Below are positions 19,152 through 26,488 of a DNA stretch of 60,125 nucleotides, piece by piece (position 1 is the first letter of the stretch; each line of letters begins with the position of its first letter). Position numbers and translations under genes: made by a program. A model generated the notes under the pieces. It was not told where the DNA came from, made no database searches, and worked only from the letters and a program-made list of their open reading frames with translations. The stretch is from a virus: IMG/VR virus record IMGVR_UViG_3300044626_000224, positions 1 through 60,125 of that record. One strand, written 5' to 3'.

Positions 19152-20014
19152 CAATCACGAATAACTTCGGGCTTCCTGCCCCAATGTATCGGGCGTTAGC
19201 TCACGATGGTTACACGCCCGGAACGAAGAAGGCTGACATCTCCGTGACCAGCTTGATCGGGCCACCGAAGATCAACCAACTTAAGAAACGCTATTCTGAG
19301 CAGATCACAGAAGACGCATCCGATAGGGTGTGGGCATTGCTTGGTCAGTCAGTGCATAAAGTTCTTGAGTTGGCAGGAGGAGAGGACGAGATGACTGAGA
19401 AGCGTCTATACAAAGAGATCAATGGCTGGACGCTGACTGGTCAGACTGACCTTTACGAGACTGGTAACAAAGTAATCTCTGACTTCAAGGTAACATCGGT
19501 ATTCTCCTTTCTTCTCGGCGGCAAGTCTGAGTGGGAAGCGCAGATCAACCTCAACGCCATGCTCTGGAGAGAGTATGGATACGAAGTCAAGAAAGGTCAG
19601 ATCGTCGCCATCCTTCGGGACTGGCAGTCGAGCAAGGCTGAGTTTGACAAAGAGTATCCCCAGTGTGCAGTCCACATTGTAGACATACCTCTTTGGGATA
19701 ACGAAGAGTGCATAGCCTACGCAGCGGAGCGAATCAAACTTCACCAAGCGGCGGCAGCAATGCCAGACGATACCATCCCTGCCTGTGATCCAAAGGAACG
19801 CTGGGCTAAGTCAGATACCTTTGCCATCAAGAAAGATGGCAATAAACGAGCAGCTAAAGTGTGCGATACATTGGAGGAAGCGCAACAACTCCTTCCTACC
19901 TATGGCGCGAAACACTCAATCGAAAAACGAAGCGGAGGGGATATGCGTTGCGAGCGTTACTGCTCAGTAGCACCCTTCTGCCACTACTACAAAACAACCT
20001 ATACAAATGAATAG
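19148..20014 (+). CDS. PD-(D/E)XK nuclease, RecB/Cas4-like
   Basis: A 288-residue nuclease, probably acting on phage DNA ends in recombination or replication, or on host DNA. The RecB-type motif series is visible: G-Q-S-V-H-K with H70, G-Q-T-D-L-Y with D101, S-D-F-K with D112 and K114, then E-A-Q-I-N-L-N with Q132. The C-terminus has C-x3-C-x5-C (R-C-E-R-Y-C-S-V-A-P-F-C) plus an upstream Cys in A-C-D-P-K-E-R-W. This could bind an Fe-S cluster as in Cas4 and AddB. The start at 19148 was chosen for its ATGA overlap with the upstream gene. An SSB-like gene follows two genes later. Confidence 0.8.
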   Translation: MTITNNFGLPAPMYRALAHDGYTPGTKKADISVTSLIGPPKINQLKKRYSEQITEDASDRVWALLGQSVHKVLELAGGEDEMTEKRLYKEINGWTLTGQTDLYETGNKVISDFKVTSVFSFLLGGKSEWEAQINLNAMLWREYGYEVKKGQIVAILRDWQSSKAEFDKEYPQCAVHIVDIPLWDNEECIAYAAERIKLHQAAAAMPDDTIPACDPKERWAKSDTFAIKKDGNKRAAKVCDTLEEAQQLLPTYGAKHSIEKRSGGDMRCERYCSVAPFCHYYKTTYTNE

Positions 20015-20243
20015 CAAGCTACTACCACCTATCGAAAGGCTGGCGATGTTGCCAGAAGAGAATAGGCAAGAAGCATTAGACTGGATGGCAAGTCAACCTC
20101 CAGCAATCATAGATGAAACTGTTGATCCAATGATGCGTTGGGAAGTCCGTATTTCTCTTAGCGGAGTATTTGACTTCAACTACATCTACGATAGAGCAAC
20201 CAAGGAAAAGAAATTATTAAAATCAAACGAAGACAACTGGTAA
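20007..20243 (+). CDS. Small early protein
   Basis: A 78-residue protein overlapping the nuclease gene by eight bases. It has an N-terminal helical, acidic portion (L-P-E-E-N-R-Q-E-A-L-D-W-M) and a C-terminal F-D-F-N-Y-I-Y-D-R-A segment. There is no recognised domain. It lies between a nuclease and an SSB-like protein, so a DNA-metabolism role is plausible but unproven. Confidence 0.65.
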   Translation: MNSKLLPPIERLAMLPEENRQEALDWMASQPPAIIDETVDPMMRWEVRISLSGVFDFNYIYDRATKEKKLLKSNEDNW

Positions 20244-20250
20244 ATAAATT

Positions 20251-21069
20251 ATGAGTAACCAATTAGACGGCATTGAGCCAAACGACATCATCAAGAAAGT
20301 AACAGGGAAGATCACCAAACTATACAAAGCAAGAAATGTAAATACAAAGTATGGCGAAAAGAACTTCCAAGATGGAGAAATTGAAATCGACGGAAACGCT
20401 TACAAAATAACTTTTTGTAATAATAAACAAAAAGATTCAGTAAAAAATAGAACTGTAACTTTGTCTTCAACTCGCGGTAAACAAGGGTTGAATGGAGTTA
20501 CATTTGCAGAAGAAAAATACGAGAACAAAGAAGGTAAGCAGGTTTGCAATCAAGTCATCAAGGTTTCAGCTTCAGCAAAAGTGGAATACGATGGAGTAAG
20601 TGAAGAGCCTGCCCGTGTTGCATCAACACCCAAGGTTATCGTAACCGATAATCCAGAGCAGGCACTCGATGAGATTGTGGAGCTTCACCAGTATATTGAT
20701 AGCCTCGTCCGCATGGCATACCTTGGCAAGATTACAGACGAAGAAACCCTTCGCTCGTATGTCTCGTCGGTATTCATCGAAGCTAACCGCAAAGGTATCC
20801 ACTACTCATCGAAGGTAGAAGCACCTAAGAAGGAAGAACCGAAAGCAGAGGAATTCGATCCAAAAGATTGGGCATCTGCTATCGTTCCAAGTGGTTCACA
20901 CAAGGGCGAGAAACTTGCCGAGATTGGCAAGAAAGACCTCACTAAACTCTATCAATTCTACTTGGAGAAAGGGTTCACAACTCCCTTCTCTAAGTGTGTA
21001 GAGCAAGCCGCAATAGACTTCAACCTCGATGCTCCTGTTGAAGAGGACGCAGACGAGATTCCATATTGA
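20251..21069 (+). CDS. Single-stranded DNA-binding-like protein
   Basis: A 272-residue protein. Residues about 12-110 are beta-rich and read like an OB fold (I-I-K-K-V-T-G-K-I-T-K-L-Y, then E-I-E-I-D-G-N-A-Y-K-I-T-F, then R-T-V-T-L-S-S-T-R-G). A helical middle follows. The extreme C-terminus is acidic and ends D-A-D-E-I-P-Y, very close to the D-D-D-I-P-F tip that bacterial and phage SSBs use to recruit partners. The early operon with a RecB-like nuclease fits. It carries palindrome copy 10 in the coding sequence. A short hairpin (TGTTCT/AGAACA) lies in the gap after the gene. The SSB call is inferred from the tail and fold pattern. Confidence 0.6.
   Translation: MSNQLDGIEPNDIIKKVTGKITKLYKARNVNTKYGEKNFQDGEIEIDGNAYKITFCNNKQKDSVKNRTVTLSSTRGKQGLNGVTFAEEKYENKEGKQVCNQVIKVSASAKVEYDGVSEEPARVASTPKVIVTDNPEQALDEIVELHQYIDSLVRMAYLGKITDEETLRSYVSSVFIEANRKGIHYSSKVEAPKKEEPKAEEFDPKDWASAIVPSGSHKGEKLAEIGKKDLTKLYQFYLEKGFTTPFSKCVEQAAIDFNLDAPVEEDADEIPY
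20636..20651. promoter_or_regulatory. Dispersed palindrome, copy 10 (in gene)
   Basis: TTATCGTAACCGATAA, full consensus, inside the SSB-like gene. Confidence 0.87.
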
Positions 21070-21111
21070 TTCTGTTCTCCCCAGAACACCTAACCTAAAC
21101 ACAAATACAAC

Positions 21112-22089
21112 ATGAAAAAGAAAGAATTAGAATTGTTCAGCCCAACTCAAGAGGGAGTTATTGTCCCTCTGTCAACCTACCTCCGTCACATGGGGGAGTT
21201 TGTTAAAACCGAATGGCCGGGGATCAACATCACCGAAGCTCACATCAAGAAGGCATGGAGCAAACTCCAGAAGAACGAATACCTTGGCGACGATGCGCCA
21301 GATGAAATGCTGGAGATGTATGAGAAGATGTCCGCTGACTTGGACATGGCTGAGGAAATGGAAAAGGAACGCGCCGCAACGTGGGATCGGATGGTCGGGC
21401 TAATTGATGTTGAAGTAACCGAGGATGAACCCAAGAACGAATCCCTCGCCCTTGTGGAGAGTGTAAAGGATGGTTTGGAATTGTCCTCATTCACTCAGAA
21501 GTTCGACATTGGATCGGGAATGACGCAGTGCGTTCCTAAAGGTAAGGTAGAGATGAAAGACTGGGTGGCGGCATTTGCATTCGGTCTGACTCTGGAGTCT
21601 GGCGCACAATGGATCATTGGTGATTCGGTGGTAGCCTTGGAGAATGCGGGGCATGAGGATGTAGTCAACCAACTCTGCTCCAACTTCAAGAAGAGCTATC
21701 CAACTGTCTCTGGTTACGCCCGTGCTTGCCGTGCCTTCCCTGCTGATAAACGCGATGCTACGCTTCCGTTCACTGTTTACAGGGAAATCGGCAACGCTAA
21801 CTTCGGTGAAGACTCCGCTAAGAAACAAAGTGAGCTTCTGGAAGCAGCGAAGACAGAGAAGCTATCCTCGACTGAGGTTCGCAACCGAGTGCGGCATGAG
21901 CAGGGTAAAGAAGTAGATAAACCATCCGGTCATCGCTTCCTTCTCCTCAATATCGGCAACTTCTCCAACTCAGAAGTCCTCCGCTCAATGCCCGAAGAAG
22001 TGCAAGAACACCAACTCTTGATCGACCTTGGCGACAAGTCATGGTTTGATCCAGCGGAAGGTGAATGGCTAAAATTCTTGAAGGAATAA
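21112..22089 (+). CDS. Putative DNA-binding protein of the early operon
   Basis: A 325-residue protein of unknown function. Residues 20-60 hold a helical K-A-W-S-K-L-Q-K segment. The block at about 155-265 (W-I-I-G-D-S-V-V-A-L-E, then Y-A-R-A-C-R-A-F-P-A-D-K-R, then L-P-F-T-V-Y-R-E-I-G, then L-S-S-T-E-V-R-N-R-V-R) resembles helix-rich DNA-binding modules seen in phage and plasmid ParB/KorB-like proteins. The C-terminal about 60 residues form a separate small domain. It is one candidate for the protein that reads the genome-wide palindrome, but nothing in the sequence proves this. Confidence 0.5.
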   Translation: MKKKELELFSPTQEGVIVPLSTYLRHMGEFVKTEWPGINITEAHIKKAWSKLQKNEYLGDDAPDEMLEMYEKMSADLDMAEEMEKERAATWDRMVGLIDVEVTEDEPKNESLALVESVKDGLELSSFTQKFDIGSGMTQCVPKGKVEMKDWVAAFAFGLTLESGAQWIIGDSVVALENAGHEDVVNQLCSNFKKSYPTVSGYARACRAFPADKRDATLPFTVYREIGNANFGEDSAKKQSELLEAAKTEKLSSTEVRNRVRHEQGKEVDKPSGHRFLLLNIGNFSNSEVLRSMPEEVQEHQLLIDLGDKSWFDPAEGEWLKFLKE

Positions 22090-22259
22090 TGAAAGAGCTT
22101 GCTGTATCAGAAAACATAACGATCCAAGCTGTTCTGCAATTTGAAATCAAGAAACGCTGGGAAGAAAGAACAGATTCATATTGGAAGAGAACAATCAAAT
22201 CATATGTGAAAGCATTAAGAGCATTTAGAAACAACCACATTTACCTAAAAGAAAAATGA
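22089..22259 (+). CDS. Small helical protein
   Basis: A 56-residue protein sharing one base with the previous stop (TAATG). It begins M-K-E-L-A-V-S-E-N and is rich in Lys, Arg and Trp. The pattern is a single amphipathic helix bundle. Function unknown. Confidence 0.6.
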   Translation: MKELAVSENITIQAVLQFEIKKRWEERTDSYWKRTIKSYVKALRAFRNNHIYLKEK

Positions 22260-22399
22260 AAAAAGATTACGAAGATGATCCAGAAGCCTATTGGCAGGAT
22301 AAAGCAGACCGGAAAGAACAAGACGGCAAAGAGAAACTAACCCGTTGGGAAAAAGAAAACCCAGAGTGGCCCTACGGATTCAAACCAAAAGATTGTTAA
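22256..22399 (+). CDS. Small acidic/Trp-rich protein
   Basis: A 47-residue frame not long enough for routine gene lists, coupled on both sides by ATGA and TAATG overlaps. It is highly charged (K-K-D-Y-E-D-D-P-E-A-Y-W) and has four tryptophans or tyrosines near E-N-P-E-W-P-Y-G-F. The exact overlap chain is the main evidence. Function unknown. Confidence 0.6.
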   Translation: MKKDYEDDPEAYWQDKADRKEQDGKEKLTRWEKENPEWPYGFKPKDC

Positions 22400-22686
22400 T
22401 GATAGACCAAGACATCAATGAGAAAATTGCCTTCGCGCAAAATATCTGCTTCAATGGTTATTACAAAACGCCAAGCGGGTTTGTAGTAGGTTGTCCAGAT
22501 TATGTGGAAGATTTGAATGCTGTCCATATAGCAGAGGAAAATCTACTAACCGATCCATATGTGCGAAGAAAATACTATGAGACGTTGGATAAGATGACTG
22601 GCGACCAATGGAATACAATTGTAGCATCTGCTCGCGCAAGATCAGTTGCACTCTTGAAAACACTCGGAAAATGGCAAGAACAATGA
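22399..22686 (+). CDS. Phage ABA-sandwich-like protein
   Basis: A 95-residue protein. It has the pattern P-D-Y-V-E-D-L-N-A-V-H-x-A-E near the middle and A-R-x-R-S-V-A-L-L-K-T-L-G-K-W at the end. Small phage proteins of the ABA-sandwich type share D-L-N-A-M-H-x-A-E and R-A-E-A-F-L-x-T-I-G-K-W. A second member lies at 36611-36913 on the other strand. Their role is unknown. The start was chosen by the TAATG overlap. Confidence 0.6.
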   Translation: MIDQDINEKIAFAQNICFNGYYKTPSGFVVGCPDYVEDLNAVHIAEENLLTDPYVRRKYYETLDKMTGDQWNTIVASARARSVALLKTLGKWQEQ

Positions 22687-22928
22687 TTCAAAAAATCTTA
22701 GTGAAGCTATGCGTGTTCTCATCTAAACAACTCATAGGCATTGCTAACAAAGCATTGAATGATAGGCAGGAAATCTTAGAGAGATCAGAGAAAGAAAAAG
22801 CGAGACTCCAAACTATCAACTCACGCTTGCTGGTAAGGCTGGCTATGACAGAGAGAGCGCGAAACGAAGCTGAAGCAGAAGTGCAAAGGCTAACCAACTT
22901 AGAAATAGCAAGACAACAAAACAAATAA
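22683..22928 (+). CDS. Small coiled-coil protein
   Basis: An 81-residue protein starting by ATGA overlap. The N-terminus is mildly hydrophobic (I-L-V-K-L-C-V-F-S). The rest (about 25-80) is a charged helix with heptad-like spacing of Leu (L-N-D-R-Q-E-I-L-E-R-S-E-K-E). It is likely a coiled coil, possibly membrane-proximal. Function unknown. Confidence 0.6.
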   Translation: MIQKILVKLCVFSSKQLIGIANKALNDRQEILERSEKEKARLQTINSRLLVRLAMTERARNEAEAEVQRLTNLEIARQQNK

Positions 22929-22931
22929 TTT

Positions 22932-23213
22932 ATGTCAGAACCAACACAACAAAACGAAACCTCGAAAGCGGTGATGGAAGCATTTACTTTCATCAAGTCC
23001 GGCGACGAGACACTAAACGAACGAGTCCACGCAATGGCAAGCCTGTTGCATACAGCAGCAATGATGGTAGTCCGATCCGAATCCCGTAAAGGTGAAGGGT
23101 TTGAAGCTATCCGCTATTTGGAAACGGCATTCCTTTACTACAAAGAAAGCCAATTCCGCAAGCGATTCGATACTGAAGAGGAGAAAGAAGAGCCTTCTCG
23201 GATTATCAGCTAA
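22932..23213 (+). CDS. Small helical protein, last gene of the early operon
   Basis: A 93-residue, mainly helical protein (E-R-V-H-A-M-A-S-L-L-H-T-A-A-M-M-V-V). The C-terminus is acidic (T-E-E-E-K-E-E-P). It begins three bases after the previous stop and ends just before palindrome copy 11 and a terminator. Function unknown. Confidence 0.65.
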   Translation: MSEPTQQNETSKAVMEAFTFIKSGDETLNERVHAMASLLHTAAMMVVRSESRKGEGFEAIRYLETAFLYYKESQFRKRFDTEEEKEEPSRIIS

Positions 23214-23214
23214 A

Positions 23215-23230
23215 GTATCGTAACCGATAA
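23215..23230. promoter_or_regulatory. Dispersed palindrome, copy 11
   Basis: GTATCGTAACCGATAA lies between the last early stop codon and the convergent terminator. Confidence 0.85.
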
Positions 23231-23238
23231 AAACAAAA

Positions 23239-23280
23239 AAGCCCACCTTGGATTTCTCCTCGGTGGGCTTCTTGCTTTTT
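23239..23280. terminator. Bidirectional terminator between convergent operons
   Basis: The stem AAGCCCACC / GGTGGGCTT (239-247 with 262-270) has a T-run on the plus side and an A-run (T-run on the minus side) on the other. It separates the rightward early operon from the leftward helicase operon. Confidence 0.85.
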
Positions 23281-24913
23281 AGGCAGTCACTTCTTTCGGT
23301 GCTACTGATATCGTTCCATCTACCTCACCATCCATGAGGGTATCCATGCGCTTGAGTTTAGCGTCAAGCGAACTGCATACTGACTCTTCGATGTCTACAC
23401 CAGCGGCGTAGATGAGATACTGAATCGACTTGGACTTACCACCAGCGCGATGGACTCGACCAAGAACCTGCTTGAGATCAAAGACCGAGTAGGTTGGCAT
23501 GATGAGAGCAACACGGGAGTATTTGCCGTTGAGATCGTGAAGGTTCAGACCCTCTCGACAGGCTTGGATAATGCCGATTATAACTCTCGACTTGTCATTC
23601 TGGAATGAGTCGATGTTGCCTCTTCGGACAATATCACTCTGACCTCCGCGAATGGAGCAGGTAGTCTTGAGTTCTTCTTCCATAAACTTGAGAGTCTCGG
23701 TGAAGTTGACCGCAATGAAGACACTATTACCTTCTTCGATCAAATCCTTTACCATTGCACAGACTGCTGGTGCTTTGAAGAGTTCGATCTTCTGACGGGC
23801 ACGGGTCATCTCAGCGAGGACTGCACCCATCGAGGATGCGACATTCTCCTGCATTTTGATCTGCTCTACCCTCATAAGAAGGTCATCGTATTCTTTGGCA
23901 ATTTCACGGGCAGTATCCATGTCAAATGCTCTGGCTTGGATGAGTGTCTCTGGGAAGGCACTGCCAACATCAGATGGTTTGAGTCGATTACCTCGATCTG
24001 GAAAGATACGGCCATGAAGGTTCTTGAGAACTTTATTGTTACCCTTGAACTGCATACCGAACTGAGTGTTGTAGCATCCGTTGGCGTTGAGGAATCGGAA
24101 GAAGTCCCTACCACCTTGATGAAGACCAAGGAACTGCCCGATTGCCCACATCTTTGTAGGATCATCAGCTATCGTAGCCGATAATGCTATGGTGGGGATG
24201 TTCTGGACTACAGCATCGCGGAGCAGGAAGGCATTCTGTGTGTTACCTTGAGCCTTGGCGCGGTGAACCTCATCGAAGATAAGATCGGTATCTGACGGCA
24301 GCATGAATTGGAATTCCTTCTTCTTATCATCTGTCCACCTACCAATCTTACTCTTGCCGGTCTTGACCCACTCCCACCCACAGACCTCGTAGGTTTCAAC
24401 GCCAAGGTATTTGGCAAGCCTATGCCAGTCGGTGGTGATGGGTTTAGGGCAGATCACAGCAACGCGCCTGCCACGCTCACGGGCCACAGCAAGGGCGATA
24501 GCAGTCTTACCCATGCCAGTGCCATGCCCAAGCAATGCACGATTGTATTTAGACATGGAACGAAGTGCCAACTGAACTGAAGTAAGTTGATACTCAAATA
24601 ACTTTTCGGGATACAAGAGTGGAGGAAGGTCATACTTAACCTCCGGTTCTACCTTCTCTGGTGAGGAGGAAGGGATTGTCGGAAACGATAAATCGGCGCG
24701 TGACCACCAAGCAATCTCCCATTCATCTCTGAACTTGGAAAGCTGAAGACCTAAGTCTCCCATAGCTTGTTTGTAGTCATCTTTATCTTCTCGGTATAAA
24801 GCCCAGAACTCCGAGGTGACGCTCGCCTTCCGAAGAAGACGAGGGCCACGCTTGGTGGAAGTGGACATAGGTTGAGAGAACTCAAGAGTATCGAGTAATG
24901 CTTTTAGGTTCAT
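23279..24913 (-). CDS. Superfamily II DNA helicase (DEAD/SNF2-like)
   Basis: A 544-residue ATP-driven nucleic-acid translocase. Motif I is G-T-G-M-G-K-T at 131-137, motif II D-E-V-H at 214-217, motif III S-A-T at 245-247, and motif VI Q-V-L-G-R-V-H-R-A-G-G near 505. The Q-type motif F-E-Y-Q-L-T-S-V-Q lies just before motif I. This domain order matches the SNF2/UvsW-like helicases many phages use for fork restart or recombination. It is the last and largest gene of the leftward operon. Two dispersed palindromes (copies 12 and 13) lie in its coding sequence. Confidence 0.9.
   Translation of the reverse strand: MNLKALLDTLEFSQPMSTSTKRGPRLLRKASVTSEFWALYREDKDDYKQAMGDLGLQLSKFRDEWEIAWWSRADLSFPTIPSSSPEKVEPEVKYDLPPLLYPEKLFEYQLTSVQLALRSMSKYNRALLGHGTGMGKTAIALAVARERGRRVAVICPKPITTDWHRLAKYLGVETYEVCGWEWVKTGKSKIGRWTDDKKKEFQFMLPSDTDLIFDEVHRAKAQGNTQNAFLLRDAVVQNIPTIALSATIADDPTKMWAIGQFLGLHQGGRDFFRFLNANGCYNTQFGMQFKGNNKVLKNLHGRIFPDRGNRLKPSDVGSAFPETLIQARAFDMDTAREIAKEYDDLLMRVEQIKMQENVASSMGAVLAEMTRARQKIELFKAPAVCAMVKDLIEEGNSVFIAVNFTETLKFMEEELKTTCSIRGGQSDIVRRGNIDSFQNDKSRVIIGIIQACREGLNLHDLNGKYSRVALIMPTYSVFDLKQVLGRVHRAGGKSKSIQYLIYAAGVDIEESVCSSLDAKLKRMDTLMDGEVDGTISVAPKEVTA
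24169..24184. promoter_or_regulatory. Dispersed palindrome, copy 12 (in gene)
   Basis: CTATCGTAGCCGATAA inside the helicase gene, with a G at one centre position. Confidence 0.78.
24676..24691. promoter_or_regulatory. Dispersed palindrome, copy 13 (in gene)
   Basis: TTGTCGGAAACGATAA inside the helicase gene, one arm base off consensus. Confidence 0.75.
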
Positions 24914-24921
24914 TATGCTTT

Positions 24922-25086
24922 TTATTCTACTTTTCCAATAGCCTTTAGTGCATGAGCGAGAATATCTGCCCGTGTATCATTTGGACTAACTACCATCGCG
25001 GCGATGTCCTGCAATGCAGTCAATAGTAGTTTCTCACGGGCAGTCATGCCGCGCTTGCGTGTATGTTTTTTCCAGTTGGTATTCAT
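24922..25086 (-). CDS. Small basic protein upstream of helicase
   Basis: A 54-residue frame with a basic N-terminus (N-W-K-K-H-T-R-K-R-G) and a helical remainder (A-L-Q-D-I-A-A-M-V, then I-L-A-H-A-L-K-A-I-G). Its ATG overlaps the previous stop (ATGA), which supports translation. Function unknown. Confidence 0.6.
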   Translation of the reverse strand: MNTNWKKHTRKRGMTAREKLLLTALQDIAAMVVSPNDTRADILAHALKAIGKVE

Positions 25087-25223
25087 TTTGATTTTTTAGT
25101 AGGTTGAGGTTTTGGATAGACCGAAGAACGAAACTTCGGCACATTGTTATCGCAGTGGCGAATGATGCGGATGTATGCCTCCGGTGGAAGGCAGGTTGGT
25201 TGGTTTTTCTCTGTTGCACTCAT
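25083..25223 (-). CDS. Small protein of the helicase operon
   Basis: A 46-residue frame with ATGA overlaps at both ends. It contains L-P-P-E-A-Y-I-R-I-I-R-H-C and a Pro/Lys-rich C-terminus. A longer overlapping frame on the same strand (25034-25219) is rejected because it lacks the overlap chain. Function unknown. Confidence 0.6.
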   Translation of the reverse strand: MSATEKNQPTCLPPEAYIRIIRHCDNNVPKFRSSVYPKPQPTKKSK

Positions 25224-25423
25224 TGGTTATATTTGTTGCTGATGTGTTGGATGAGTTGATCAAGCACAGACTGCTTGTTACCTTTGAATCCAAAGTCTTT
25301 CTTAACTTTAGCATAGACTGATCCTTTGCTGTGCTTCATGCCAGCGACTTCTAACTTGAGTGCTGACTTTAGTCGAAGAAGAGCATAAAGCTCAAACTCT
25401 TGTGGTTCGATTATAGTATACAT
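25220..25423 (-). CDS. Small protein following intergenic element R1
   Basis: A 67-residue protein starting MYTIIEPQEF. A longer reading upstream would run through the structured element R1 and is unlikely. The sequence is helical and basic (L-R-L-K-S-A-L-K-L-E-V, then V-K-K-D-F-G-F-K-G-N-K). Function unknown. Confidence 0.65.
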   Translation of the reverse strand: MYTIIEPQEFELYALLRLKSALKLEVAGMKHSKGSVYAKVKKDFGFKGNKQSVLDQLIQHISNKYNQ

Positions 25424-25529
25424 AGGTTTCTGTTTGTATAGGTTATGTGTTCTCATTGGGTTTTTCCAGTAGCACCATGCTACCAGACTGCTCCCCACTA
25501 TCGTGAACGATAATGAGGAGAGTGTCTGG
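25424..25529 (-). ncRNA. Structured intergenic element R1
   Basis: Read on the minus strand, it starts right after the upstream stop codon. Stem 1 pairs CCAGAC / GTCTGG and CTCC / GGAG around palindrome copy 14. Stem 2 is the hairpin GTAGC-ATGGT-GCTAC. Three sister elements (R2-R4) have the same layout but different paired bases, so the stems covary. It ends in an A-rich leader before the ATG. Confidence 0.65.
25498..25513. promoter_or_regulatory. Dispersed palindrome, copy 14 (in R1)
   Basis: CTATCGTGAACGATAA at the apex of the first stem of element R1. Confidence 0.82.
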
Positions 25530-25748
25530 TTACTTCCAAATCGGGCCGAGGGACTCCAAGTATCTATACATTGGAGTGAACATAGGGATAAGACGCGACT
25601 GACCATCGCGGCGAATCCACTCGCACCCATGCATTTTACCATTGCTCCAATACCAAGCGGAACATCTACCAGTAAAATTGGGAGATGTGATCTTGTGAAG
25701 AGCAAAGCCTTGCTTGCCTTCGTTGAATAATACTTTTTGTATGTTCAT
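25530..25748 (-). CDS. Small protein of the leftward operon
   Basis: A 72-residue protein starting at the ATG that overlaps the upstream stop (ATGA). It has aromatic-rich segments (C-S-A-W-Y-W-S-N-G-K-M-H-G-C-E-W-I-R-R-D-G) and ends P-M-Y-R-Y-L-E-S-L-G-P. These look like a compact beta protein. Function unknown. Confidence 0.65.
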   Translation of the reverse strand: MNIQKVLFNEGKQGFALHKITSPNFTGRCSAWYWSNGKMHGCEWIRRDGQSRLIPMFTPMYRYLESLGPIWK

Positions 25749-26164
25749 GGGCAGGCGTGGTTGTAGCAATCTTCTGGTGAGTTGAATGGGCCTTGAGACA
25801 TAGCCATGTCATCATAGTAATACCAACCCGGATGTTCGATGCCTGTCACTTGGAAAGGATCAACATTCTTGATGGCATCTTTGATGTTGTCGATGAACTC
25901 TTGAGCTTCTGGGAGCCAGCAATTATCATCATACTCAATCCAATTACCATCGCGGATCATGTGATCTTGATAGTTATTAACCTCCTCGCGGAAGGCAGTA
26001 TAGTCATATTCTTTGAGGACATCGCCAGCTGACATATGAGTGAATGGGCCGCCTACCTTGTAGAAGTCATATCTTTCATTGAGCATCTCGATAGTAGCTT
26101 CTTCGACATCTATGTATTCATGTTCATCATAGACTCTTTCTTCTAAGTATTGTTCTCTTGTCAT
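25745..26164 (-). CDS. Acidic protein of the leftward operon
   Basis: A 139-residue, strongly acidic protein rich in Tyr and Asp/Glu (Y-D-E-H-E-Y-I-D-V-E-E-A-T, then W-I-E-Y-D-D-N-C-W-L-P). Such acidic, aromatic small phage proteins are sometimes DNA mimics or inhibitors of host enzymes. No family was recognised, so that role is only a thought. It follows element R2. Confidence 0.65.
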   Translation of the reverse strand: MTREQYLEERVYDEHEYIDVEEATIEMLNERYDFYKVGGPFTHMSAGDVLKEYDYTAFREEVNNYQDHMIRDGNWIEYDDNCWLPEAQEFIDNIKDAIKNVDPFQVTGIEHPGWYYYDDMAMSQGPFNSPEDCYNHACP

Positions 26165-26258
26165 GTTATTGTATTTGGTTATTGTTTCGTGTTTTTCTAC
26201 TTACACCATGTAAGCAGACTGCTGGCATTATCGTTTCCGATAACACCAGAGTGTCTGA
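26165..26258 (-). ncRNA. Structured intergenic element R2
   Basis: On the minus strand: stem 1 CAGAC / GTCTG with inner CTGG / CCAG around palindrome copy 15, then stem 2 CTTAC-ATGGT-GTAAG, then an AAAACACGAAAC leader to the ATG. The layout matches R1, R3 and R4 with compensating base changes. It starts right after the TAG of the upstream gene. Confidence 0.68.
26228..26243. promoter_or_regulatory. Dispersed palindrome, copy 15 (in R2)
   Basis: TTATCGTTTCCGATAA, full consensus; on the minus strand it would form a hairpin with a GAAA loop. Confidence 0.88.
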
Positions 26259-26423
26259 CTACGCCCAATACTTGCCGTCACATACGCGAATGACTTGTTT
26301 GTCTTTCTTTGTTATGATGGTGACAGGTTGTTTCTTGGGAGTGGTGGCGCGGACAACGCCGATTTGTTTGATGGGGATAGCATCGAATAGCTTTCGAGCC
26401 TTTACCTTAGTTATTTCGAGCAT
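26259..26423 (-). CDS. Small basic protein
   Basis: A 54-residue protein, M-L-E-I-T-K-V-K-A-R-K to K-Y-W-A, Lys-rich with alternating hydrophobic residues. It starts inside the end of the micro-membrane gene and stops right before R2. Function unknown. Confidence 0.6.
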   Translation of the reverse strand: MLEITKVKARKLFDAIPIKQIGVVRATTPKKQPVTIITKKDKQVIRVCDGKYWA

Positions 26424-26488
26424 AGGATGAGAGTAGCTACTACTACTTGGAAGAGCATGATGAGTATGAGAAGGTTTCTTACACTCAT
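26411..26488 (-). CDS. Micro-membrane protein (25 aa)
   Basis: A 25-residue frame with ATGA overlap to the upstream gene. Residues 5-23 form one hydrophobic helix (L-L-I-L-I-M-L-F-Q-V-V-V-A). Three similar single-helix peptides occur at 29072, 30949 and 36910. It is probably a small inner-membrane peptide. Confidence 0.5.
   Translation of the reverse strand: MSVRNLLILIMLFQVVVATLILCSK

Noticed and set aside
25530-25705. N-terminal extensions of minus-strand frames through the intergenic elements (for example the 161-residue reading from 25705)
   Set aside because: They read through structured elements R1-R5 and overlap real neighbouring genes; the chosen starts follow the shared leader or exact stop/start overlaps.
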